Assembly (NCBI GenBank): GCA_012514125.1
Contig: JAAZAW010000288.1
Location: 1 to 36,317 of the forward strand
Direction of reading: 5' to 3'
Length of the DNA: 36,317 nt
DNA from: Phycisphaerae bacterium
GTDB lineage: Bacteria; Planctomycetota; Phycisphaerae; JAAYCJ01
The notes under the pieces were generated by a model, which saw only the letters and a program-made list of their open reading frames with translations, had not been told where the DNA came from and searched no databases. Shown in pieces: positions 6,872-14,004 of the stretch. The translations under genes were made by a program, and so were the position numbers. How positions within the stretch are numbered: position 1 is the stretch's first letter; each line of letters opens with the position of its first letter.

Positions 6872-8560
6872 TTATTCGGCGACTTTCAACAATTCTTCTT
6901 CCGCCGCTTTTGTCCAGCCGCCCTGGTCGAGCTTGGCCGCAACGGTTGGAAATTTCTCGGCAAGTTTTGCCAATGGCACCAAGCCTAGTTCATGAAGCAT
7001 CGGATAGACGATAATTTTACCTGCCAGTGTTCGATTTTCAACCGCCGCCAGACCTTCGACCGCTCCGGCCATACCGCAAATCGCATCGACCGAAACGTTC
7101 GTGTCTAACTGACCTTTTTCGATTTTCGAGAGAACAATTTTCATGTCGCGAATGACCGAACCGCTCGTACCGAACATATAGCAACGATTGGCGATATACG
7201 TATCGAGGTCCAGCGCCTGTTTTACCGGAGCCGGAATTCCCGCGAAAATGTTGATTAGACATCGATCGACGCTGTCGGTAATGGCATTGGCGACCAGGGC
7301 GCCCACCGGTGCCATCAACGCGATATAACTGAATTTTTCATTCATCGGTGTTTTTTGCGGGTTGATCATACGAACCTGAACACCGTTGGATTTGGCCAGC
7401 GGCTCGGCCTTATTCATCAACGACGCCAGTCGCGCATCGTCGAAATCCGTTCCTGTCAGCGATACATTTTTCACACCGGCGCAAATATCGCGGATCACGT
7501 GCATTTGTCCCATCGGACCGCCGGCACCGATCACAACAATTTTTTCGCCTTCGCGAATTTCGCCGGTGGCGGGAATGTGTTTGTACGATTCCGCCGCGTT
7601 TTCCGACGTTGTGCCGATCCATCGCGTCATGCCGTAATGTACTCGACCGACGCCGATGATTACCGGTTCGCCGAATTTCTTCCCGCCTGTCACAAGGTTC
7701 ATCAAACCTCTGGGCGCAAGCTTGTCGTTCAGAATTTCCACCGTCGCCTTGACCGCTCCGAAGTAAATGATATCGTCGAAACTTTCATTCGCCAATAATT
7801 CAACTGAACCGACTTTCGCGACCTTCACGCCAATAGTTTCAAGTTCTTTAAATTGTGAAGCATCGGCAACAACCGCAGTAATCGCCGCCGGTTTGTTCGT
7901 CGCAACGGCGTCTTTTAACCCTTCGACTCGATGTCCAGCCTCTGCCACAACCAGCATCCTGCCGCCCGATTTCACACACTGGCGTTCAGGATTCACATAC
8001 GAATTTTCCACACACGCCCAAGGTTCGACCAGGCAAACCGCCGACGCACTGAGTCCTTCACCCACCGGGATCAAAAATCGTTCCGATGTTTTCGGGTCCA
8101 TAACAACGCGTTCATCCATCAAAACATATTCTTGCAGCGCGCCCTCAAAGTTATATCCAAACGCCGCGTTCGATCCAGCCGTTTTCAGTTCTCGATAATC
8201 CGTCTGAACCAGACATCGTTCACCAAGCTTGTGATGCCTGACCTCATCGCCGACCGCCACGATCGTGCACACCGCCTCATGCCCCGGAACCACAGGCTTA
8301 TCTCCCGGAACATAACTCGGAATTTCCTTAAGCACGTCCGGCGAAATACCGCTGACGATCTCACTCTTTCGCGCATGCTCGGTAAATTGCTTGAGCAGTT
8401 TCAAATCGGAAAAACACAATCCCACCGCCTCGATCTTCGCCACAATCTGATGCGGGCCGGGCTTGAAAACCTCTTTCACCTTGTTCAGCGTCAATTCGCT
8501 CGGACCCACCAATTGAACCGCGTATTGTGTCTTCGGGAGTTCTGCTAAATTCGTGTTCAT
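6872..8560 (-). CDS. Large zinc-type (MDR) dehydrogenase with two tandem nucleotide-binding halves
   Basis: The 562-residue protein is about 130 residues longer than ordinary medium-chain dehydrogenases. The catalytic GroES-like half keeps its zinc residues: C49, GHE at 93-95 and E179 in VEP. It is followed by two similar Rossmann-like halves. The first (about 200-325) reads RMLVVAEAGH, then FDDIIYFG and HYGMTRWIGT, with a broken GxGxxG. The second (about 338-520) has IVVIGAGGPMG, FSYIALMA and CYMFGTSG. Only the second looks able to bind NAD(P). The structural-zinc cysteine loop is absent. Three ATG codons stand in a row; the third (8560) has the right six-base spacing to AAGGA, so I start there. 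It follows the aldolase-SDR gene by 19 bp, indicating co-transcription. It is related to the SorE-like neighbour; the substrate is unknown. Confidence 0.75.
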   Translation of the reverse strand: MNTNLAELPKTQYAVQLVGPSELTLNKVKEVFKPGPHQIVAKIEAVGLCFSDLKLLKQFTEHARKSEIVSGISPDVLKEIPSYVPGDKPVVPGHEAVCTIVAVGDEVRHHKLGERCLVQTDYRELKTAGSNAAFGYNFEGALQEYVLMDERVVMDPKTSERFLIPVGEGLSASAVCLVEPWACVENSYVNPERQCVKSGGRMLVVAEAGHRVEGLKDAVATNKPAAITAVVADASQFKELETIGVKVAKVGSVELLANESFDDIIYFGAVKATVEILNDKLAPRGLMNLVTGGKKFGEPVIIGVGRVHYGMTRWIGTTSENAAESYKHIPATGEIREGEKIVVIGAGGPMGQMHVIRDICAGVKNVSLTGTDFDDARLASLMNKAEPLAKSNGVQVRMINPQKTPMNEKFSYIALMAPVGALVANAITDSVDRCLINIFAGIPAPVKQALDLDTYIANRCYMFGTSGSVIRDMKIVLSKIEKGQLDTNVSVDAICGMAGAVEGLAAVENRTLAGKIIVYPMLHELGLVPLAKLAEKFPTVAAKLDQGGWTKAAEEELLKVAE

Positions 8561-8579
8561 CATCATTCCTTTTCGTTTT

Positions 8580-10631
8580 CTATTTCAACATAACCTGACC
8601 ACCGGTGACGGGAATCGCCTGGCCGGTTTCATATTTCTGTTCCATCAAATAATAAATCGCCTTCATCACATCCGGCGTCGTGCATCCACGTTTCATTGGA
8701 ACTTTCGCCTCATACGCCTTTTTCACGTCTTCCACCGTCTGGGCTCCAGGCACTTTGTTCGTCCGAAGATACTGCATAAAAAGTCCGTTCTTCGGATCAG
8801 ACCACAACGGCCCGTCAAAAAAATTCCCCGGACAAATCGAGTTGACCTTGATGCCGTCCTCCACCAATTCCATCGCGAACGATTGCGTCAATCCGATCCC
8901 GCCGAACTTGCTGCCCGCATACGCACCGTTCCGGTTCGACCCCTGCAGCCCCGATTTCGAGTTGATCTGAATGATGTCGCTCCAATAGTCAGGCTTTGCC
9001 TGGTGCTGAATCGCCAACGTCCGTGACGCTTTTTGCACGCACAGGAAATACCCCTTGTAATTCACATTCGTTACAAAGTCAAAATCTTTTTCAGACTGCG
9101 TCTTGACGCTCTCCGCCTTGAGCACGCCCGCGTTCGACACAAAAACGTCGAACCCCCCAAAGGTCCGATTCACCTGATATATCGCATTGTCAATCGACAG
9201 CGCGTCGGTCACATTAATCGGCAGCCCCAGCGCCCTGCCCGGCGTCTTGCTGTTGATCTCCCGAGCCGCTTTTTCCGCGCCGATCAGATTCATGTCCGCC
9301 AGCACCACATGCGCCCCCTGCGCCGCCAAATCCTGCGCAATCTCAAGTCCAAACCCCTGCGCCGCGCCGGTCACAATGGCAATCTTGCCCGCCGCACGTC
9401 CCAAATGCCCACTGCCCGCCGCCACCTTGCGACGATAAGACTCGACCTCCCAGTTCTCAATAAATTCCCGCTCGCGTTTCCCCATGAAATTAATTCCACC
9501 AAGCCGCTTCGCGCCGGACATCACCTTCACCGCATCGGTATAAACCAATCGAACCGTGTGCGCCGACATAAAATCGTCGCCCGCCGCAAACATTCCAAGG
9601 TCCTTCACCAACACAACATACGGCATCTGCCCCGTCATCTTCCGGTGCTCCGAAACCGCCTCTCTAAGCCGTTCCACAAGCTGCTCCGGCGTCTCGCCTT
9701 CCTGCGTCTCAAACCACATCGCAAACGATTTGCAATAAACAATCTGGTCCGGCGTCAACGGGCCGCCCGCCGCCACCGCTTTGCCTTCGGTTCCGCCAAC
9801 CAGATTGATGATCGTCTTCGAATCGTCAAAGGTAACCACCTTGAGCGCATCTTCAACCGCCAGCAATCCTCGAAGCGCAGGCCCGATCGTATGAACCAGC
9901 ACCTTCGTTTCCTGCTCGTCTTTTTGCGACCACTCGCCGAAAACAAACTCCGACGGTGTGCTCTCAAGTTTCGTGCGAATCGTGCCGATCACCGCGTCCG
10001 TCGCCTTGAAAATGTCCTCCGGCGTATCTCCGCAAATAATCAACCCATGATTCTGCATAAACACCGCGCCCGGACAATCCCGCCCCGTCTTCTGCTGATA
10101 TTCCCGAAACGCGTCATAAAGCGTCTTCGCCAGCAGATACCCCGGATCGACATACGGAATCCACAAAACCTTGTCATCGAAAAGTTCCGTCGTCAATGCC
10201 TTTCCATACTTACAGCAGGTAATCATATTCACCAGCGTCGAATGCGAATGAATCACGAATTGCCGCGGCAGCAGATGATGCAGCACCGCCTCCACCGAAG
10301 GCCTTTGTCCTTTTTCCGGATAAACCCGCGCGTTCATGATCACCTGTTTGAAGTGTGCCTCACGCTGATTGATATCCAGCGGCACTTCACCCTGAATCAG
10401 TGTTTCGAGAGGCTTGCGTTCCATCGCCACAAATCCTTCCGCACTGATCGTCGCCAGCGAGGTCCCGCTCCCTTTAACAAAAAGTCGATCCCCGATTTTC
10501 ACCGACGTATTCCCACCGCCTGCGATAACAAATTCCGGGTCCGATCCAAAATATCGTGAAAGTTTCACCAACTGATCCATCGCGCTATCCGACGAATCAA
10601 ATCCAGGCCGTTGCACCGCAGCAGACGTCAT
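8580..10631 (-). CDS. Class II aldolase fused to a sorbitol-6-phosphate 2-dehydrogenase-like SDR
   Basis: The 683-residue protein has two domains. Residues 20-270 form a class II (zinc) aldolase of the RhaD/FucA type, with GGGNTS at 38-43, the zinc pair HSH at 128-130 and QNHG further on. Residues 415-683 form a complete short-chain dehydrogenase with TGAAQGFG, S558, Y571 and K575. General architecture matches RhaEW, which cleaves rhamnulose-1-phosphate and oxidises lactaldehyde. The SDR half, however, carries INSKSG, SKFGGIGLTQS, KVPMKRGC and a VTGGQVM ending, which I recall from sorbitol-6-phosphate dehydrogenase SrlD/GutD rather than from RhaEW. A GGAAGGAG site precedes GTG (10634) and ATG (10631); either may start translation. 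A cytosolic ketose-phosphate aldolase coupled to polyol-phosphate oxidation is inferred. Confidence 0.85.
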   Translation of the reverse strand: MTSAAVQRPGFDSSDSAMDQLVKLSRYFGSDPEFVIAGGGNTSVKIGDRLFVKGSGTSLATISAEGFVAMERKPLETLIQGEVPLDINQREAHFKQVIMNARVYPEKGQRPSVEAVLHHLLPRQFVIHSHSTLVNMITCCKYGKALTTELFDDKVLWIPYVDPGYLLAKTLYDAFREYQQKTGRDCPGAVFMQNHGLIICGDTPEDIFKATDAVIGTIRTKLESTPSEFVFGEWSQKDEQETKVLVHTIGPALRGLLAVEDALKVVTFDDSKTIINLVGGTEGKAVAAGGPLTPDQIVYCKSFAMWFETQEGETPEQLVERLREAVSEHRKMTGQMPYVVLVKDLGMFAAGDDFMSAHTVRLVYTDAVKVMSGAKRLGGINFMGKREREFIENWEVESYRRKVAAGSGHLGRAAGKIAIVTGAAQGFGLEIAQDLAAQGAHVVLADMNLIGAEKAAREINSKTPGRALGLPINVTDALSIDNAIYQVNRTFGGFDVFVSNAGVLKAESVKTQSEKDFDFVTNVNYKGYFLCVQKASRTLAIQHQAKPDYWSDIIQINSKSGLQGSNRNGAYAGSKFGGIGLTQSFAMELVEDGIKVNSICPGNFFDGPLWSDPKNGLFMQYLRTNKVPGAQTVEDVKKAYEAKVPMKRGCTTPDVMKAIYYLMEQKYETGQAIPVTGGQVMLK

Positions 10632-10701
10632 CACATCAAACTCCTTCCTGTCTTATCTATTTTATGTTCATATATTTTTCTTATTTTTTACAGCGTGCGC
10701 C

Positions 10702-11991
10702 TCACGCACCATCTTCTCTCCCATACATCCCAATCACCGCAGCCCCAAGCGCCTTAAACGCCGAAATTCGTTCCTCCGCCGTCGTATATTTTCCATTAGG
10801 CTCACCGCTCGCATCCACAAACCCCACCTCGCCGTGCAACGTCAAAAACTGATGCGCCGCCATCACACACGCGCCCTCCCTGAAAATCTCTTTAATCTCT
10901 TCCGGCACCGCCGCTCCTTTCACACACGCCGGTTCAATCGGAATCAAATCCAGCGAATTATGTTCCGTCCCGCCCAGCACCACCAGCCCAGCCTCGCGAA
11001 TCGCCTTGACATATCGACTCAACACCTCAGGCGTATTTCGCCCCGGAATAAATTCCAAGCAATAAATGTTCCGCGATTTCACATTTTCGATAAGCTTCTC
11101 GACAGGTTCTTCAAATCCGCACATCGGCAAAACTCCGTCCGCCAGCGTCGGATAGCACGGCACACCCCCAAGCTCCAGAATCAACCGATACGCCTGATCA
11201 AAATCAACAAACATCTCCTGCACAAATCCACGCTTGCCCGCCTTCATCAAATTCGACCGGATTTCGTTCTGCACCTTCACCGCGTTTTGCGCATCGCACT
11301 TGCACTCACCCCCGAAAATCTCACCAAGCTTCGCCGCCCGCTGTTCCATCGGCACAAGCCTGAAAAACGCCTCCTGAAACGCCTGCGCAACGTGCCGTTC
11401 CTGAATATACACAATATTCTTCGAACACTTGTGACGACGAACGATCATCTCTTTGACCGCATCTTCATCTAGCCCCGTATCCACGCCCGCCGATTTGAAA
11501 ATCTCCGCCAACAGACCGATCATCTTCGCCATTCGCTGTGAATCGTTCGTGCGGATCGTCGTCATGATCGATTTCGCTTGTTCGGACATTTCCCCGAACT
11601 TCGTAATTCCTTTCCCGCAAATATACATCTTCCCCGGATTCCCCGGGTCGTTGATTTTCACACCCGCTTTCACCAACTCGTCGATCAACGCGATAATCTC
11701 AAGTCCGAAAAGCGGAAAAATCCCATGTCGTTTCGCCAACGAAACAAATTCACCGTAAACATCGAAATCGTAATAATTGCTCACGCCCACCACGCCGACT
11801 TTTTGTTCCGATGCCAACGCCACCGCCTGAGCCACCGTCTCAAATGCTGAAAAATTAGGCGGCAAATGGATATGCGAATTCACCCGCGGACAAATCGCCT
11901 CCCCGCCTCCCTCTTTCGCCGACAACGCCAATTCCCGAACCGTCCCAAGCCCCTTCAACCCATCAAGTGCGTCCTGAATCAATGTCGCCAT
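10702..11991 (-). CDS. PHP-domain metal-dependent hydrolase-like protein, function unknown
   Basis: The 429-residue protein starts, after a 35-residue lead, with VNSHIHLPP (HxH at 40 and 42), then GVVGVSNYYDF and FGLEI. Near the C-terminus there is LGGTEHN. This order of metal-binding histidines, glutamate and aspartate-like positions fits a PHP (polymerase and histidinol phosphatase) domain, a trinuclear metal hydrolase fold. The region between, about 110-260, contains a long helical insertion with a Cys-x-Cys motif (GECKCD). GAGG lies before the ATG at 11991. It sits 67 bp upstream of the aldolase-SDR gene, so a phosphatase or lactonase-like step in the same pathway is possible. I do not recognise the subfamily. 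Confidence 0.62.
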   Translation of the reverse strand: MATLIQDALDGLKGLGTVRELALSAKEGGGEAICPRVNSHIHLPPNFSAFETVAQAVALASEQKVGVVGVSNYYDFDVYGEFVSLAKRHGIFPLFGLEIIALIDELVKAGVKINDPGNPGKMYICGKGITKFGEMSEQAKSIMTTIRTNDSQRMAKMIGLLAEIFKSAGVDTGLDEDAVKEMIVRRHKCSKNIVYIQERHVAQAFQEAFFRLVPMEQRAAKLGEIFGGECKCDAQNAVKVQNEIRSNLMKAGKRGFVQEMFVDFDQAYRLILELGGVPCYPTLADGVLPMCGFEEPVEKLIENVKSRNIYCLEFIPGRNTPEVLSRYVKAIREAGLVVLGGTEHNSLDLIPIEPACVKGAAVPEEIKEIFREGACVMAAHQFLTLHGEVGFVDASGEPNGKYTTAEERISAFKALGAAVIGMYGREDGA

Positions 11992-12027
11992 TCAATACCT
12001 CAATTTTCTATTTTTCTTTACACCAAT

Positions 12028-12052
12028 CATTCCCGCAAAAGCAGGAATCCAG
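12028..12052. repeat. Short dispersed palindrome-type repeat (CATTCCCGC...GGAATCCAG)
   Basis: CATTCCCGC, a short spacer and GCAGGAATCCAG form an imperfect inverted repeat. The same unit with small changes begins the 62-bp repeats at 12102 and 13831. It lies in the spacer upstream of the PHP gene. Similar ATTCCCGC/GCGGGAAT units are common interspersed repeats in many bacterial genomes. Confidence 0.6.
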
Positions 12053-12101
12053 TTTGATAATTTCAGTTTCGAGTCATCCTCTTTCTGTCATTTCCTCTCT
12101 T

Positions 12102-12163
12102 CTCTTGTCATTCCCGCGAAGGCGAGAATCCAGAACCGGCTCAAGCCGTTAAACAATCCTCTT
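12102..12163. repeat. Repeat family B, copy 1 (62 bp), downstream of the lipoamide dehydrogenase gene
   Basis: It begins CTCTTGTCATTCCCGCGAAG and contains the perfect hairpin ACGGCT-CA-AGCCGT variant, ending in AATCCTCTT. It aligns without gaps with 13831-13892, differing at about six positions. The two copies lie on either side of the lpd gene, in the same orientation. Confidence 0.75.
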
Positions 12164-12171
12164 TTCTTCTC

Positions 12172-12227
12172 TTCCAACTTCCAACTTCCAACTTCCAACT
12201 TCCAACTTCCAACTTCTAACTTCTAAC
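12172..12227. repeat. Heptamer tandem repeat, 8 units, overlapping the lpd stop codon
   Basis: Six exact TTCCAAC units are followed by two TTCTAAC units with no interruption. On the coding strand of lpd this reads as repeated GTTAGAA then GTTGGAA, and the first unit supplies the TAG stop codon (12225-12223). The tract is entirely at the 3' end of the gene. Confidence 0.9.
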
Positions 12228-13641
12228 TCCCCACAACTATCTTCATCACCTTTCTGGGCGGCTGATGCAAACACATCCCAAACACATCCTCCGCCGATTC
12301 CTTGATCCCTTCACTCATCGTCGGATGCGCAAAAACCACTTCCGCCAATTCCGTCGCGCTCGCCTTCTGGTGCAGCATCGCTCCTGCCGCCGCGATACAC
12401 TCCGTAGCGTTATGCCCCATCATGTGCACACCCAGCAATTCATCCGTCTCCCGATTTCGAATCACCTTCACAAACCCTTCCGTATCGCCCGCTGCCATCG
12501 CCTTGCCCAGAAATGACAACGGAAAATGGCCGATCGACACCGGAATGTTCTTCGCCTTGCATTCTTCCACCGACAATCCCACCGATCCGATCTCCGGGAA
12601 CGTATAAACACATCCCGGAATCGGCGAGGTAAATGCCTTCGAATGCCCCAGCGCGTTTTCAACCGCAGCGATCCCCTGCGCCGATGCCGCATGCGCCAGC
12701 AAACATCTCCCATTCGCGTCCCCGATACAATAATAACCCTTCACTGCCGTTTCCATATGATCGTTCACGCGAATAAATCCGCGATCCGTCGCCAGACCAA
12801 CGGTCTCAAGCCCGATCTCCGCCGTATTAGGCCGCCGTCCCGTCGCCACCAGTGCCTTATCCGCTTCGATCACTTCGCCATTACTAAGCTTCGCCCGAAC
12901 GCCCGTCGCCGTCGTCGTCAATTCCTCAATCTTCACATTCACATAACTCTTGATCCCGCGTTTCGCGAAACTCTTTTCCAGCGTATCCCCAAGCTGCTTG
13001 TCCATATTCGGCAGCAGGTAAGGCAGCATCTCCACAATCGTCACTTTTACCCCGAAAGGCTCCATCATGCACGCGAACTCGCACCCGATCACTCCGCCCC
13101 CGACAATCAGCAAACTCTTGGGCAGCGTCTTCCAGTGCAGCGACTCATCGCTCGTGCAAACCTTCTCCACATCCGTAGGCCACCCCGGAATCCTCGCCGG
13201 AATCGACCCAACCGCCAGAATAATCTTGTCTGCGGTGAATTCTTCCGACTCACCGTTCTCTTTTTTGACAACAACTTTCCCCACACCATTCAAGCTCGCC
13301 TTGCCTTGAAACAGCGTCGCCTTCCGTGCCCCAAGCAACCCCTTAATCCCCGTGCGCAGTGTACTGACAACCTTATCCTTGCGAGCCTGAACCCTGCCCC
13401 AGTCAAAACCAACCACACCGTCGATATTGACCCCAAAATCGTCGGCATGTTTGAGATGATCCATCAATCCCGCCGACGCCAGAAGCGCCTTCGATGGAAT
13501 GCACCCATAATTCAAGCACGTCCCGCCCAGATAATGCTTTTCGACGATAGCGACCTTCGCTCCCATCGCCGCCGCCCTTAGTGCCGCAACGTACCCGCCA
13601 GGCCCCGCACCCAACACCGCAATATCAAAATTTTTACTCAT
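12223..13641 (-). CDS. lpdA: Dihydrolipoamide dehydrogenase (E3)
   Basis: The 472-residue flavoprotein reoxidises dihydrolipoyl groups of the E2 component with NAD+. It has the FAD-binding start FDIAVLGAGPGGY, the redox disulfide motif GGTCLNYGCIPSK, the second (NAD) dinucleotide fold LLIVGGGVIGCEFA, and the C-terminal catalytic HPTMSE pair. Length and motif spacing are normal. The ATG at 13641 is chosen because AGAGGAA precedes it; an upstream in-frame extension of 17 residues is not family-like. E2 lies upstream (358-bp repeat-filled gap) and the fused E1 is divergent, so this E3 belongs to that complex. The reading frame ends inside a heptamer repeat. Confidence 0.96.
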   Translation of the reverse strand: MSKNFDIAVLGAGPGGYVAALRAAAMGAKVAIVEKHYLGGTCLNYGCIPSKALLASAGLMDHLKHADDFGVNIDGVVGFDWGRVQARKDKVVSTLRTGIKGLLGARKATLFQGKASLNGVGKVVVKKENGESEEFTADKIILAVGSIPARIPGWPTDVEKVCTSDESLHWKTLPKSLLIVGGGVIGCEFACMMEPFGVKVTIVEMLPYLLPNMDKQLGDTLEKSFAKRGIKSYVNVKIEELTTTATGVRAKLSNGEVIEADKALVATGRRPNTAEIGLETVGLATDRGFIRVNDHMETAVKGYYCIGDANGRCLLAHAASAQGIAAVENALGHSKAFTSPIPGCVYTFPEIGSVGLSVEECKAKNIPVSIGHFPLSFLGKAMAAGDTEGFVKVIRNRETDELLGVHMMGHNATECIAAAGAMLHQKASATELAEVVFAHPTMSEGIKESAEDVFGMCLHQPPRKVMKIVVGS

Positions 13642-13830
13642 AATTTTTTCCTCTTTCTCTGATAAGGTGAGCTTTACCCACCATCTTTTCATTTTCGATC
13701 TTCGTCGTTCTTCTCTATCCCGTCACCCAATAAAGCCCGAATCCTTTGAGACTATTAGGACTGCCTTTTCTGTGAACTCTATCGCTGATTTCCTGTCATC
13801 CCCTCTCTTTATATCTTTATTCCCTTTCTT

Positions 13831-13892
13831 CTCTTGTCATTCCCGCGAAGGCCCGAATCCAGAAACGGCTCAAGCCGTTGAATAATCCTCTT
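13831..13892. repeat. Repeat family B, copy 2 (62 bp), upstream of the lipoamide dehydrogenase gene
   Basis: It is the ungapped counterpart of 12102-12163, with the same CATTCCCGCG start and the perfect hairpin AACGGCT-CA-AGCCGTT. The 358-bp spacer between E2 and lpd (13642-13999) holds this repeat, an octamer tract (13902-13933) and a heptamer tract (13977-14004). I see no gene in it. Confidence 0.75.
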
Positions 13893-13901
13893 CTCCACCT
13901 T

Positions 13902-13933
13902 CACACTTTCACACTTTCTCACTTTTACACTTC
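13902..13933. repeat. Octamer tandem repeat (4 units)
   Basis: Units CACACTTT, CACACTTT, CTCACTTT and TACACTTC follow each other. On the other strand the unit is AAAGTGTG/AAAGTGAG, the same octamer family found at 31535-31566. Confidence 0.7.
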
Positions 13934-13976
13934 TTCCTCGTCTTAGCGTCCAGGCAGTTCAATCTCTTTTCTTCTC

Positions 13977-14004
13977 TTCCAACTTCTAACTTCTAACTTC
14001 TAAC
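13977..14004. repeat. Heptamer tandem repeat, 4 units, overlapping the E2 stop codon
   Basis: One TTCCAAC unit and three TTCTAAC units run into the E2 gene. The E2 stop codon TAG (14002-14000) is part of the last unit. The preceding bases TCTTTTCTTCTCTTCCAACTTC are shared with the tract at 12172, showing that the two tracts are related. Confidence 0.85.

Noticed and set aside
9033..10559. 508-codon open frame on the plus strand
   Set aside because: It is the shadow of the aldolase-SDR gene, very rich in Arg/His/Pro, with no family features. The minus-strand frame has full catalytic motifs.
8580..10631. Straight annotation as RhaEW (rhamnose catabolism)
   Set aside because: No rhamnose isomerase or kinase is nearby, and the SDR half carries SrlD-type rather than RhaW-type motifs.
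12172..12227. Possible CRISPR array
   Set aside because: The repeats are seven bases long with no spacers, so this is a tandem microsatellite-like tract.
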